From the NCBI RefSeq assembly GCF_007991515.1, contig NZ_BJYM01000005.1, positions 62,001-126,000 of the forward strand: a DNA stretch of 64,000 bases. The letters run 5' to 3'. The DNA comes from Oceanobacillus sojae. GTDB taxonomy: Bacteria > Bacillota > Bacilli > Bacillales > Amphibacillaceae. Below are positions 39,432 to 48,831 of the stretch, piece by piece. A model generated the notes under the pieces. The model had not been told where the DNA came from and ran no database searches. It saw only the letters and a program-made list of their open reading frames with translations. The translations under genes and the position numbers were made by a program. Position 1 is the stretch's first letter; each line of letters starts with the position of its first letter.

Positions 39432-40633
39432 CAGATAATTCCTCCCTGCTTTAGCCGTTTAAAATCTTCATAGGAGAAGTCCAAAAATTCCTTATAGATT
39501 TCCTCATTATGCTCACCAAGTGCCGGACCATTTGTCTCTATTTTCCCCGGTGTTTCTGAGAGCTTTGGAACAATGCCAGGAGTCTTTACCTTCTTGCCAT
39601 CCTCCAGCTCAATTTCCTGTATCATATCCCGGGCGCTGTAATGTGCATCATTAATAATATCTTTAATACTATAAATTGGACTGACCGGTACAGAGGCTTC
39701 ATCTAAGATTCGCTGTACTTCTTCAATCGGATATTGTTTTGTCCAGGATTCAATTATTTTGTCAATATATTCCACATTATTTACTCTATCCTGATTTGTC
39801 GCATATTTTGGATCAATGGCCATATCCTCTTTCCCTATTGCAGTCATCAGACGCTGGAATATCCGGTCTCCATTTCCACCTATAATGACATAAGAACCAT
39901 CCGCACATAAGTATGAATTAGATGGTGCAACGCCAGGCAATGTACTTCCTGTTCTCTCACGAATTTCTCCTGTTAAATCAAATTCCGGAAGCATCCCTTC
40001 CAATAAACTAAATACAGATTCATAGAGAGCGACATCCACTTCCTGCCCTCTTTTTTCTTCATCATGATCCCGTACCCGCAGTGCCATTAGCGTACCAATA
40101 ACTGCATACAATCCGGCTACCATGTCTCCAATAGCAATCCCGACTCGAACTGGTGGCAGATCAGGATATCCTGTCAAATATCTTAAACCTCCAACAGCTT
40201 CTGCAACACTGCCAAATCCGGCCTTTTCCCGATAAGGACCAGTCTGCCCGTAACCGGAAATTCTCGTTAATATCACCGATGGATTAACTTCCTTTAAAGC
40301 CTCATAACCCAAACCCCATCTTTCCAAAGTCCCCGGTTTAAAATTCTCCAGAACAACGTCTGCTTTTTTCGTCAGTTTTTTAATGATTTCCTGCCCTTCT
40401 GCCTCACGAAGGTTGACTGTAATTGATTTTTTATTACGTGATTGGACATGCCACCAGACGGATGTATCCTTATACATCACTCTCCAGTTTCTAAGTGGAT
40501 CTCCATTTGTGGGCTCTTCTACTTTAATAACCTCTGCTCCAAATTCGGAGAAAAGTTTTCCAGCAAAGGGAGCTGCTACAATATTTCCTAATTCTAATAT
40601 CCTTACTCCTTCAAGAGGCTTTTTCGTACGCAT
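39431..40633 (-). CDS. Class III CoA-transferase (CaiB/BaiF family)
   Basis: CoA-transferase of 400 residues that moves CoA from a donor, often succinyl-CoA, to an organic acid. The catalytic aspartate is D170 in GIAIGDMVAGLYAV. N-terminal GVRILELGNIVAAPFAGKLFSEFGAEVIKVE and RNKKSITVNLR are typical. It would activate the acid imported by the TRAP system so the lyase can cleave it. It begins 2 bases after the GntR stop and precedes the lyase gene. Confidence 0.92.
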   Translation of the reverse strand: MRTKKPLEGVRILELGNIVAAPFAGKLFSEFGAEVIKVEEPTNGDPLRNWRVMYKDTSVWWHVQSRNKKSITVNLREAEGQEIIKKLTKKADVVLENFKPGTLERWGLGYEALKEVNPSVILTRISGYGQTGPYREKAGFGSVAEAVGGLRYLTGYPDLPPVRVGIAIGDMVAGLYAVIGTLMALRVRDHDEEKRGQEVDVALYESVFSLLEGMLPEFDLTGEIRERTGSTLPGVAPSNSYLCADGSYVIIGGNGDRIFQRLMTAIGKEDMAIDPKYATNQDRVNNVEYIDKIIESWTKQYPIEEVQRILDEASVPVSPIYSIKDIINDAHYSARDMIQEIELEDGKKVKTPGIVPKLSETPGKIETNGPALGEHNEEIYKEFLDFSYEDFKRLKQGGII

Positions 40634-40634
40634 C

Positions 40635-41333
40635 TTATCCCTCCAGCTCTTTTCTGTTTAAATTCATAAAGTGTGTAAAATCTCTTTCAATATGCTGTTT
40701 CATTAATTCTTTTGCACCGTCTGCATCCTGTTCGGCAATTGCCTCCCATATTTGTTCATGATCTACAAATGCTATCTCCTTGTATTTTGGATCTTTATCA
40801 ACAATAACTTCCCTGTAAAAACTGTTAACACCTCTCAACATTCGAAGCATGGATATAAGAAACAGGTTCGCACTGGCTTCAATAATGATGTCATGAAAAG
40901 CTACAGTAACCCGTTTTTCATCCTGTGTTTCTTGATGAAGAACTGTATTCTCTACTTCCTTCTTCATCATCAGCAGTTGTTCATCTGTCCGCCTCATAGC
41001 AGCATAATAAGCAGCAAGAGATTCCATTTCTATCCTGCACTCATATAGATATTGATAATCTGTAAGCGATGGCTCAACTACTGTAACACCGCCTGTTTTT
41101 GATAAATTCAGAAACCCTTCCTTCTCCAGCATCCTTATCGATTCACGGATGGGGCTTCTGCTCACATTCAGTTCTTCTCCAATCTTTTCTTCAATCAGCC
41201 TTTCTCCGGGTTTGAATTTTCCGACAATAATTTGCTCTCTTAAGTAATCATATACCTGACTCTTTAATGTTTTTTTCACAATATTTACAATGACGATCAC
41301 CTCTTGTATACAGTATACATTTGTATTGTTCAT
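40635..41333 (-). CDS. GntR family regulator with FCD ligand domain
   Basis: Transcription factor of the FadR subgroup. A winged helix-turn-helix (KTLKSQVYDYLREQIIVGKFKPGERLIEEKIGEELNVSRSPIRESIRMLEKEGFL) is followed by an FCD domain (about 95-225) that binds small carboxylates through a metal. It is the first gene of the TRAP/CoA-transferase/lyase operon and probably its autoregulator. The start is doubtful: the ATG at 41333 has no SD, while a strong GAGGTGATC at 41295-41303 is not followed at normal distance by ATG, GTG or TTG in frame. The conserved protein begins about residue 20. Confidence 0.9.
   Translation of the reverse strand: MNNTNVYCIQEVIVIVNIVKKTLKSQVYDYLREQIIVGKFKPGERLIEEKIGEELNVSRSPIRESIRMLEKEGFLNLSKTGGVTVVEPSLTDYQYLYECRIEMESLAAYYAAMRRTDEQLLMMKKEVENTVLHQETQDEKRVTVAFHDIIIEASANLFLISMLRMLRGVNSFYREVIVDKDPKYKEIAFVDHEQIWEAIAEQDADGAKELMKQHIERDFTHFMNLNRKELEG
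41305..41319 (-). promoter_or_regulatory. 15-bp palindromic operator of the GntR/TRAP operon
   Basis: TGTATAC-N-GTATACA is a perfect palindrome at the 5' end of the regulator gene. It has the T-GT-N-AC-A character of FadR-type GntR sites, and overlaps a TATACT hexamer that could be a -10. Autorepression is inferred. Confidence 0.6.
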
Positions 41334-41417
41334 ACTATTACAATAAAATTAAAAAGTCAAACTATTTTTTGAAGGTAAATTTAATAAAATCAAAATACTC
41401 GTTCCCTTTATATAAAC

Positions 41418-41464
41418 AGCAAATAGAGCCGTGTACCTGCACAGGATACACGGCTCTATTTATC
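41418..41464 (-). terminator. gldA terminator
   Basis: 15-bp perfect stem AAATAGAGCCGTGTA (41421-41435 with 41447-41461), 11-base loop, 17 bases after the gldA stop. Confidence 0.8.
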
Positions 41465-41477
41465 CAATCTATTCTCT

Positions 41478-42578
41478 TTAAAGAAGGCTACTTTTACTTA
41501 ATTGATCAACTGCTAAAATCGCTTCTGCAATGTCATCCGCAGTAATTTCCTTAGAAAGATTGCTCATTGTTTCCCCTTCTTGTGTTGCTGCTTCTCCAAC
41601 TTTTCGCAAATCTTCATAGGATACTTCATCTAAATGCATTTCCTTCAATGTAGTTGGCAAGCCTAATGAACGATAGAATGCTATATATTTTTGAATTTCA
41701 TCTTCCGAATGCAGTTCAAGCACGAGCTGTGTCAAAGTACCATACGCAACCTTTTCCCCGTGGGTCAAATGATGAATATCCCCATCGAGTACTGTAAAGC
41801 CATTATGAATTGCATGTGCCGCCGCCAATCCGCCGCTTTCAAAACCAAGTCCTGATAATAGGGTATTTGCTTCCACCACAGCCTCCACGTGTTTGGTTAC
41901 CAGCCCTTTTTCTACTGCTTTATAAGCTGGTTGCGCATAGGCAAATAAAGTTTTCTCACAAACTTCTGCAATAGCACGTGCGGCTATACTAGTTTTACCT
42001 CCAGCCATTGCCTCTCCATTACTCTTAATCGTTGCCCTTGCTTCTACCCATGTCGCCATCGCATCTGCAATTCCTGATGCAAATAATCGAGGCGGTGCGC
42101 CAGCGACTACTTTTGTATCAACAAGTACTAATTCTGGATTTTTATTGTAAAATTTATAGGACTCAAATACACCATCATCATTATAAATAACAGATAGAGC
42201 GCTTGTCGGTGCGTCAGTTGATGCTGTGGAAGGCACAATAACAACACTGACCTTCAGTTCATCAGCAACTGCTTTGCCGGTATCAAGTGTTTTTCCGCCA
42301 CCGACTCCAATTACAAAATCTGCCTCTGCTTTTTTACCTTCCTCTGCTATACGGCTGATTTCATTTAAGGAAGCTTCTCCATTAAATGAAACAAAGTGAA
42401 AATCGATATTCGCATCTTTTAGACTTTTTTCAACGGTTTCTTTCGTAATTTCCCATACGACCTCGTCAGATATAATTAATGGTTTCTTACCAACCGCATC
42501 AACGTATTTACCAAGCTCTTTTAAAGCTCCTTTTCCTTGAACATACTTGCTCGGTGAAGTATAAATAATATTTGGCAT
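41478..42578 (-). CDS. gldA: Glycerol dehydrogenase
   Basis: Zinc, NAD-dependent enzyme of 366 residues oxidising glycerol to dihydroxyacetone. It belongs to the iron-containing alcohol dehydrogenase superfamily. The nucleotide site [13 protein letters not shown] is at about 92-104. Zinc ligands are in GIADAMATW (Asp), AAAHAIHNG (His) and [10 protein letters not shown] (His), and [16 protein letters not shown] is characteristic of GldA. The gene stands alone between the pur and TRAP operons, with its own terminator. Confidence 0.94.
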   Translation of the reverse strand: MPNIIYTSPSKYVQGKGALKELGKYVDAVGKKPLIISDEVVWEITKETVEKSLKDANIDFHFVSFNGEASLNEISRIAEEGKKAEADFVIGVGGGKTLDTGKAVADELKVSVVIVPSTASTDAPTSALSVIYNDDGVFESYKFYNKNPELVLVDTKVVAGAPPRLFASGIADAMATWVEARATIKSNGEAMAGGKTSIAARAIAEVCEKTLFAYAQPAYKAVEKGLVTKHVEAVVEANTLLSGLGFESGGLAAAHAIHNGFTVLDGDIHHLTHGEKVAYGTLTQLVLELHSEDEIQKYIAFYRSLGLPTTLKEMHLDEVSYEDLRKVGEAATQEGETMSNLSKEITADDIAEAILAVDQLSKSSLL

Positions 42579-42861
42579 ATAATCTCTCCATTCCTTAAAT
42601 TTGTAATTATTATATTACACAGCTCATAATTTATTAAACATGAGTAAATTGCAGCTTATATGTTGTATTAAATCTAAAACCGATTCTTCCACTTCGGGTA
42701 AAAATAGCAGTTAAAAATAACATATATTACCGCCATAGTAAAGCTGTTAATCAAAATACGCTCTCCTTCATAATATGCCCCTTTTTAATGGTTTTACTGC
42801 AAATCTTTATATAACTACTATAAACACCTTATACAATGAAACCTTTTAGCACGATATCAAA
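42579..42861. other. Intergenic region upstream of gldA
   Basis: About 280 bases between the pur operon terminator and gldA. A TATAAT hexamer lies about 30-40 bases upstream of the gldA ATG on the minus strand. No gene or other structure was recognised. Confidence 0.4.
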
Positions 42862-42910
42862 AAATAAACATGCAAGGATGTGTTTCTATCCATTGCATGT
42901 TTATTTTTTT
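42860..42910 (-). terminator. End-of-operon terminator of the pur operon
   Basis: 13-bp arms AATAAACATGCAA/TTGCATGTTTATT (to 42905) with an inner GGAT/ATCC stem. T-runs are present on both strands (bidirectional). The hairpin begins at the purD stop. Confidence 0.85.
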
Positions 42911-44153
42911 ATTTAGCAATATCACTCCGGTAAAAAAAGTTACCGTTTAATTCTGTTTTATCCAGCTGCTGATACACTTTATCTATGGCCTGTGATAATG
43001 TTTCTGCCCGGCTGCCGACCAGAAGGACTCTTCCTCCGTCAGATACTAGCGTTTCATCTACTTTTTTTGTTCCTGCATGAATAATATAAGTATATTCTTT
43101 ATCATCAAAATACGGGAGAGGATTCCCCTTGCTATATGAACCGGGGTACCCTTCTGATGCAAGGACAACACCTACACAAGCTTCTGCATGCCATTCTAGA
43201 TTCGGGTTCTTTTTCTCCAATACATCCTGCATGACTTGTACCAGATCATTTTTCAATAATGGAAGTACCACCTGGGTTTCTGGATCCCCAAAACGGGTAT
43301 TGAACTCAATTACTTTTGGACCATTCTTCGTAAGCATTAACCCTGCATAAAGAATCCCTGTGAAAGGTCGCTCCTCTGTCATCATACCTTCTGCTGTTTT
43401 CTTTAGAATTTGTTCTACAGAAAATTGATAAGCCTCCTCCGTTAAATCGGGAATTGGCGCAAAAGCTCCCATGCCTCCTGTATTTGGCCCTTCATCATTA
43501 TCAAACGCCCTTTTATGATCTCTTGCTGCCATCATTGGGTATACTTTATCCTCATGTACAAATGCCATTAAAGAGAATTCAGCACCTTCCATATACTCTT
43601 CAATAACAACTGTAGAGCCGGCCTGATTAAATGCTTTATCAACAAGCATATCATCAATCGCCTGATTAGCTTCTTCCTCTGTCATCGCTACGATAACACC
43701 TTTTCCCGCTGCCAGGCCGTCTGCTTTAATAACAATCGGGGCGCCGGTCTCGGCAATGTGTTTTTTGGCTGCCTCTGCATCTTGAAAAACACCATAGGAA
43801 GCTGTTGGTATATCATATTTTTTCATAAAATCCTTTGCGTAACTTTTGCTTCCTTCCAGCCAGGCTGCTTCCTTTGAAGGAGCAAAAATAGCAAGATTTT
43901 CCTGATGAAAATGATTTGCGATACCAGCATTTAATGGATTTTCCGGTCCTACAATCGTTAAATCAACTGCTGCTTCTTTGGCAAAAGACACCAGCTCTTC
44001 TATATTCATTTCATCTATCGGAATACATTCTGCATCCTCTTCCATTCCTGCATTTCCTGGAGCAGCATAAATTTTCTCCAGCTGTTGATTTTCCTTTAAT
44101 TTTTTAACAATACTATGCTCTCTGCCACCGCGGCCTACTACTAATATTTTCAT
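42909..44153 (-). CDS. purD: Phosphoribosylamine-glycine ligase
   Basis: ATP-grasp enzyme of 414 residues for step 2 of purine synthesis (PRA + Gly + ATP to GAR). It starts with MKILVVGRGGREHSI and has the ATP-grasp core (KADGLAAGKGVIVA, GPNTGGMGAFAPIP, FNTRFGDPETQVVLPLL). It is the last gene of the pur operon, separated from purH by 117 bases that contain a terminator-like hairpin. CGGAGGA precedes the ATG. Confidence 0.97.
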   Translation of the reverse strand: MKILVVGRGGREHSIVKKLKENQQLEKIYAAPGNAGMEEDAECIPIDEMNIEELVSFAKEAAVDLTIVGPENPLNAGIANHFHQENLAIFAPSKEAAWLEGSKSYAKDFMKKYDIPTASYGVFQDAEAAKKHIAETGAPIVIKADGLAAGKGVIVAMTEEEANQAIDDMLVDKAFNQAGSTVVIEEYMEGAEFSLMAFVHEDKVYPMMAARDHKRAFDNDEGPNTGGMGAFAPIPDLTEEAYQFSVEQILKKTAEGMMTEERPFTGILYAGLMLTKNGPKVIEFNTRFGDPETQVVLPLLKNDLVQVMQDVLEKKNPNLEWHAEACVGVVLASEGYPGSYSKGNPLPYFDDKEYTYIIHAGTKKVDETLVSDGGRVLLVGSRAETLSQAIDKVYQQLDKTELNGNFFYRSDIAK

Positions 44154-44220
44154 AGCTTATCCTCCGTTTCCAGCATCTCAAACAAATTGATTTCTTTAAT
44201 AAAATAACCAGATATTGATT

Positions 44221-44259
44221 AAAAAGCCCCTGCATACATAGAAAAGAAATACAGGAGCT
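44221..44259 (-). terminator. Terminator-like hairpin between purH and purD
   Basis: On the minus strand, AGCTCCTG pairs with CAGGGGCT and is followed by TTTTTAATC. It lies just after the purH stop and before purD, so it could reduce purD expression. See findings. Confidence 0.55.
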
Positions 44260-44270
44260 TCTATATATAA

Positions 44271-45803
44271 TTAATGTTTAAAATGACGGACAGATGTGTT
44301 GACCATGGCGATACCATATTGATTACATACATCAATGGAGTCCTGATCACGTTTGGAGCCGCCCGGCTGGATAATCGCTGTGACACCAGCTTTAGCAGCT
44401 GCTTCTACGGTATCAGGCATTGGGAAAAATGCATCCGATGCAAGCACTGCTCCTTTTGCTTTATCTCCTGCCTGCTTGATTGCAATTTCCGCTGCACCAA
44501 TCCGGTTCATCTGACCGGCCCCCACGCCAATAGTCTGTGCATCCTTAGCAAGTACAATAGCATTTGATTTCACATGCTTTACAGCTTTCCAGGCAAATAA
44601 TAAATTAGCAATCTCTGCTTCTGTCGGCTGTTTTTCCGTCACAACCTCTAATTCATCAGCTGTTATCTCTTTTACATCTAAATCCTGAATAAGAGCACCA
44701 CCATCAACAGTTGTCATCCGTTTTTGATCTGCCTGCTGATTAGAAACATCCAATTCTAATAGACGGATATTTTTCTTTTTCGTTAATAAAGCCAGCGAAT
44801 CCTCATCAAAGGAAGGAGCAACGACTATTTCTAAGAAAATAGAAGAAAGCTGTTCTGCTGTTTTTATATCAACCGGACGATTGCAGGCAACGATGCCTCC
44901 AAAAATAGAAACAGGGTCTGCTTCATATGTACGCCCAAAAGCTTCTGCCAAGGTCGAGCCAATTCCGATACCGCACGGGTTCATGTGCTTCACTGCAACA
45001 GCAGCAGGTTCTTTATAATCGCGCAGAATTTCTAATGCTGCATTCGTATCTTGAATATTATTATAAGAAAGCTCCTTACCATGCAATTGATACGCAGTCG
45101 CCAGGGTTGCAGCGTTCTGAATAGGTGATTTGTAAAACGCTGCCCGTTGATGCGGATTTTCTCCATAACGCAGATCCTGCACTTTTTCATATGTTACTGT
45201 ATATGTTTCCGGGAATACCTCTTCTGTTTGTGTTTGGAAATACGCAGCAATCATTGCATCATAATGTGCTGTATGACGAAACACCTTAGCTGCCAATTGC
45301 TGACGGAAAGCATAGGTATCCTCTTCTTTTTCTAAAGCTGCTAATACAGATGAATAATCAGAAGGGTCTGCGACAACAAGTACATCCGCAAAATTTTTCG
45401 CTGCCGAACGTAGCATGGAAGGCCCGCCAATATCAATGTTTTCAATTATCTCGTCATGGCTTACTCCCGCCTTTTGAACGGTTTCTTTAAATGGATAGAG
45501 ATTGACTGCAACAAGATCAATCGGAGCAATATGGTGCTCTTCCATTTGCGTACGATGACTCTCATTGTCACGTTTTCCTAAAAGCCCGCCATGAATCATT
45601 GGATGTAATGTCTTTACTCTGCCATCAAGCATTTCCGGGAAATTTGTCACTTCCTCTACAGGAATAGCCTGTACACCAGATTCATTTAACAAACGGATCG
45701 TTCCGCCAGTTGATAAGATTTCAAATCCTTTTGCTTCTAATCCTTTTGCAAATTCTGCGACACCTGTTTTATCAGATACACTAATAAGCGCACGTTTTTT
45801 CAT
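44271..45803 (-). CDS. purH: Bifunctional AICAR transformylase/IMP cyclohydrolase
   Basis: Enzyme of 510 residues for the last two steps to IMP. The N-terminal cyclohydrolase domain (MGS-like: LISVSDKTGVAEFAKGL, LSTGGTIRLL, LDGRVKTLHPMIHGG) is followed by the AICAR transformylase domain, including the AVKHMNPCGIGIG and NAIVLAKDAQTIGVGAGQMNR motifs. It shares one base with purN. Confidence 0.97.
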   Translation of the reverse strand: MKKRALISVSDKTGVAEFAKGLEAKGFEILSTGGTIRLLNESGVQAIPVEEVTNFPEMLDGRVKTLHPMIHGGLLGKRDNESHRTQMEEHHIAPIDLVAVNLYPFKETVQKAGVSHDEIIENIDIGGPSMLRSAAKNFADVLVVADPSDYSSVLAALEKEEDTYAFRQQLAAKVFRHTAHYDAMIAAYFQTQTEEVFPETYTVTYEKVQDLRYGENPHQRAAFYKSPIQNAATLATAYQLHGKELSYNNIQDTNAALEILRDYKEPAAVAVKHMNPCGIGIGSTLAEAFGRTYEADPVSIFGGIVACNRPVDIKTAEQLSSIFLEIVVAPSFDEDSLALLTKKKNIRLLELDVSNQQADQKRMTTVDGGALIQDLDVKEITADELEVVTEKQPTEAEIANLLFAWKAVKHVKSNAIVLAKDAQTIGVGAGQMNRIGAAEIAIKQAGDKAKGAVLASDAFFPMPDTVEAAAKAGVTAIIQPGGSKRDQDSIDVCNQYGIAMVNTSVRHFKH

Positions 45804-46378
45804 TATAATTCCTCCGTTACATTCTGCGTAAGTTGTTTTATCACATTTGGATATAAGCGGTGCTCTACCGCCTGAATTCTAGTTTTCAACTGTTCTTCCG
45901 TCTCACCCGGAATCATTTCTATTTCTTCCTGTGCAATGATTGGACCTGTATCCATTCCTTCATCTACATAGTGAACTGTGACTCCAGTTTTCGAAACCCC
46001 GGCCCGATAAGCTTTCCCAATTGCATCCTTGCCGGGGAAATCCGGCAAAACAGACGGGTGAATATTAACAATCCTGCCCTCATAATGCGAAAGTAATGTT
46101 TCCCCGATAAGTCGCATATAACCGGCTAAGAAAATCCATTCTACTCCCAGAGATTGAAGCTTTTCATAGATTACTTTTTCATATTCCTGCTTGGAGGAAA
46201 AGCTTTTTGGAGTCAGTACAAGTGTCTCAAGACCTGATTTTTCAGCCTTAGCTATGACAGCAGCTCCCGGTTTATCACAAACAAGCAAAACTATAGAGCT
46301 TGCAATTTTTTCATCCTGCATCATGGCATCAAAGTTACTGCCTGTTCCTGATGCAAATACACTCAGCCTTTGCTTCAT
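45803..46378 (-). CDS. purN: Phosphoribosylglycinamide formyltransferase
   Basis: 10-formyl-THF-dependent GAR transformylase of 191 residues. Visible motifs are VFASGTGSNFDAM, FLAGYMRLIG, and the catalytic region GRIVNIHPSVLPDFPGKDAIGKA with TGVTVHYVDEGMDTGPII. It overlaps purM by 4 bases and purH by 1. Confidence 0.96.
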   Translation of the reverse strand: MKQRLSVFASGTGSNFDAMMQDEKIASSIVLLVCDKPGAAVIAKAEKSGLETLVLTPKSFSSKQEYEKVIYEKLQSLGVEWIFLAGYMRLIGETLLSHYEGRIVNIHPSVLPDFPGKDAIGKAYRAGVSKTGVTVHYVDEGMDTGPIIAQEEIEMIPGETEEQLKTRIQAVEHRLYPNVIKQLTQNVTEEL

Positions 46379-47394
46379 GAAGTAATTTGCACCTCTTCAC
46401 CTGGAATGACATGTCCAATAACAGCAGCCTCGATATTGTTTTCCTTCAATACATCACAAACGGCTTGCTCATCTTCTTTAGAAATAGCAACCACCATGCC
46501 AATTCCCATATTAAAAACACGATACATTTCACGTGCATCAATTTTCCCCAGCTGTTGCAGAAAAGGAAAGATTTCAGGAACGCTCCATGCCTCCTGCTGC
46601 ACTGTTGCTCCAAGGCCTTCCGGAAGCATGCGGGGTATGTTTTCATCAAAACCGCCGCCTGTAATATGCGCAATACCTTTTATATGTACTTTTTCTTTGA
46701 TAGCTTTAATCGCTTTGGTATAAATCTTCGTAGGTTCCATCAGAACCTCACCTAAAGGCCTTGATAGCCCATCTGGTGTCTTTTCAAAATCGAGCCCTTC
46801 AATCAGCTTGTGGACAAGAGAATAGCCATTGGAATGAATGCCGCTGGAGGCTAATCCAATCAGAGTGTCTCCTTCTGTAATCGTTTTTCCTGTAATAATC
46901 TCTTCTTTCTCAACAATACCGACAACGAAACCAGCTAAATCATATTCATCTGCCTCATACATACCCGGCATCTCAGCTGTTTCCCCGCCGATCAATGCAG
47001 CATTTGCTTCCTGACAGCCCGCCGCAACACCGGATACTATCGCTTCAATTCGGGCAGGATCATTTTCCCCGCAGGCAATATAATCTAAAAAGAAAAGCGG
47101 ATTGCCTCCCTGTGCAACAATATCATTGACACACATCGCTACTAAGTCAGTTCCTACCGTATCATGCTTATCCAGCTCAAAAGCAAGCTTTAATTTTGTA
47201 CCGACCCCGTCTGTTCCCGAAAGCAGAACAGGCTCTTTATAAGAAAAGGAGGATAAATCAAATGCCCCGGCAAAGGAGCCTAAGGAGCCCAATACCTCTT
47301 TCCGATGTGTTTTTTTTATATGTTTTTTCATTCTTTCTACTGCTTCGTAGCCCTTTTCAACATCTACACCAGCTTTTTTATAAACATCTGACAT
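46375..47394 (-). CDS. purM: Phosphoribosylformylglycinamidine cyclo-ligase
   Basis: AIR synthetase of 339 residues, ATP-dependent ring closure of FGAM. It shows the PurM/SelD fold signatures LLSGTDGVGTKLKLAF, DLVAMCVNDIVAQGGNPLFFLDYIA, GGETAEMPGMY and HITGGGFDENIPRMLPE. It follows purF by 30 bases. Confidence 0.97.
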   Translation of the reverse strand: MSDVYKKAGVDVEKGYEAVERMKKHIKKTHRKEVLGSLGSFAGAFDLSSFSYKEPVLLSGTDGVGTKLKLAFELDKHDTVGTDLVAMCVNDIVAQGGNPLFFLDYIACGENDPARIEAIVSGVAAGCQEANAALIGGETAEMPGMYEADEYDLAGFVVGIVEKEEIITGKTITEGDTLIGLASSGIHSNGYSLVHKLIEGLDFEKTPDGLSRPLGEVLMEPTKIYTKAIKAIKEKVHIKGIAHITGGGFDENIPRMLPEGLGATVQQEAWSVPEIFPFLQQLGKIDAREMYRVFNMGIGMVVAISKEDEQAVCDVLKENNIEAAVIGHVIPGEEVQITS

Positions 47395-47424
47395 ATTTTT
47401 TACCCTCCAAAGTGATTTTTGATC

Positions 47425-48831
47425 TTAGCAGTTTGATGTGTCCATTTCCTTCTTATCAGCCGGGGCAACAGGATACAAACCTGTCATACAAGCCATGCAT
47501 ACGCCTTGATTTATTGTTTTATCCTTGACAATTGCATTCTCTAATCCCTCTTCTGACAAGTAGGCAATACTGTCCGCCCCAATAATTTCACCAATTTCCT
47601 CAACGGTATTGTTTGCTCCGATCAGCTCTTCCTTGGTAGACATATCAATCCCGTAATAACACGGATCCGTTATCGCCGGAGAAGCAATACGCACATGAAC
47701 TTCACTCGCACCTGCATCCTTCAGCATTTTCACAATCCGCCGGCTCGTGGTTCCACGGACAATCGAATCATCAATCATAATGACACGTTTTCCTTCTACA
47801 ATCCCGCGGACAGGTGACAGCTTCATTTTTACTCCCAGCTCTCTTAATTCTTGCGACGGCTGGATAAATGTTCTTCCTACATAACGATTTTTGATAATGC
47901 CCATTTCATACGGAAGCTTGCTTTCTTCTGCATAGCCGATAGCAGCTGAAATACTTGAATCCGGCACACCGACCACTAAATCTGCGTCAACTGGAGCTTC
48001 CTTGGCTAATTCTTTCCCCATCTGTTTACGGGAGGCATGTACATTGACATAATTCACATCACTGTCAGGCCGGGAAAGATAAACATATTCCATCGCACAC
48101 ATCTGTCTTTTTCCTCGTGGAGCAAACCGGAATGAAGTCAGACCTTCTTCATTAATTTTAATCAATTCTCCCGGTAAGACCTCTCTTTCAAAAGTGGCAC
48201 CGATCTGGTCAAAAGCGCAAGTTTCAGAAGCAACCACATATGCTTCACCCAATCTGCCAATCGAAAGTGGTCTTATTCCGGCAGGATCCAGTGCGGCATA
48301 TAATGTATCATCCTCTAAAATAAGGTAGGCATAAGCGCCTTTAACACGGTTAAGAGCCTCTGAGATGGTTGCTTCGGTCACTTCCCCGCTCCGTTTAATC
48401 AAATGCGCCAGCACCTCTGTATCTGAAGTAGTTTGAAAAATACTTCCCTCACTTTCGAGTTCTTCACGTAATTTCGTTGCATTCATTAAGTTTCCATTAT
48501 GTGCTAGAGCCATCCCGCCGGTCAGAGACTGAAAAACAAGAGGCTGCACATTTTCAAGTCCTTTTCCACCCTGGGTTGCATACCGGACGTGTCCTAAGGC
48601 TATTTCTCCGCTAAAATCATCAAAATTCACATGCTTAAAGACATCATTAACGAGGCCAAGCTGTCTATGAGCTTTTAATTGCATATCCCTGCTGACAACA
48701 ATCCCTGCCCCCTCCTGACCGCGATGCTGCATCGAGTGTAATCCGTAATAGGTTAATTCTGCTGCTTTCTCATGCCCCCAAATGCCGAACACACCACATT
48801 CTTCGTTTATGCCTTTGATTTCAGCAAGCAT
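47425..48831 (-). CDS. purF: Amidophosphoribosyltransferase
   Basis: First committed enzyme of purine synthesis (PRPP + Gln to phosphoribosylamine), 468 residues. An 11-residue propeptide ([11 protein letters not shown]) precedes the nucleophile C12, as in B. subtilis. The PRPP loop is [14 protein letters not shown], and C-terminal Cys residues including CMACMTG match the 4Fe-4S ligands of the Bacillus enzyme, which makes it oxygen-sensitive. The start is the ATG at 48831, after AAAGGAGC; it overlaps the end of purL by 25 bases. Confidence 0.97.
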   Translation of the reverse strand: MLAEIKGINEECGVFGIWGHEKAAELTYYGLHSMQHRGQEGAGIVVSRDMQLKAHRQLGLVNDVFKHVNFDDFSGEIALGHVRYATQGGKGLENVQPLVFQSLTGGMALAHNGNLMNATKLREELESEGSIFQTTSDTEVLAHLIKRSGEVTEATISEALNRVKGAYAYLILEDDTLYAALDPAGIRPLSIGRLGEAYVVASETCAFDQIGATFEREVLPGELIKINEEGLTSFRFAPRGKRQMCAMEYVYLSRPDSDVNYVNVHASRKQMGKELAKEAPVDADLVVGVPDSSISAAIGYAEESKLPYEMGIIKNRYVGRTFIQPSQELRELGVKMKLSPVRGIVEGKRVIMIDDSIVRGTTSRRIVKMLKDAGASEVHVRIASPAITDPCYYGIDMSTKEELIGANNTVEEIGEIIGADSIAYLSEEGLENAIVKDKTINQGVCMACMTGLYPVAPADKKEMDTSNC

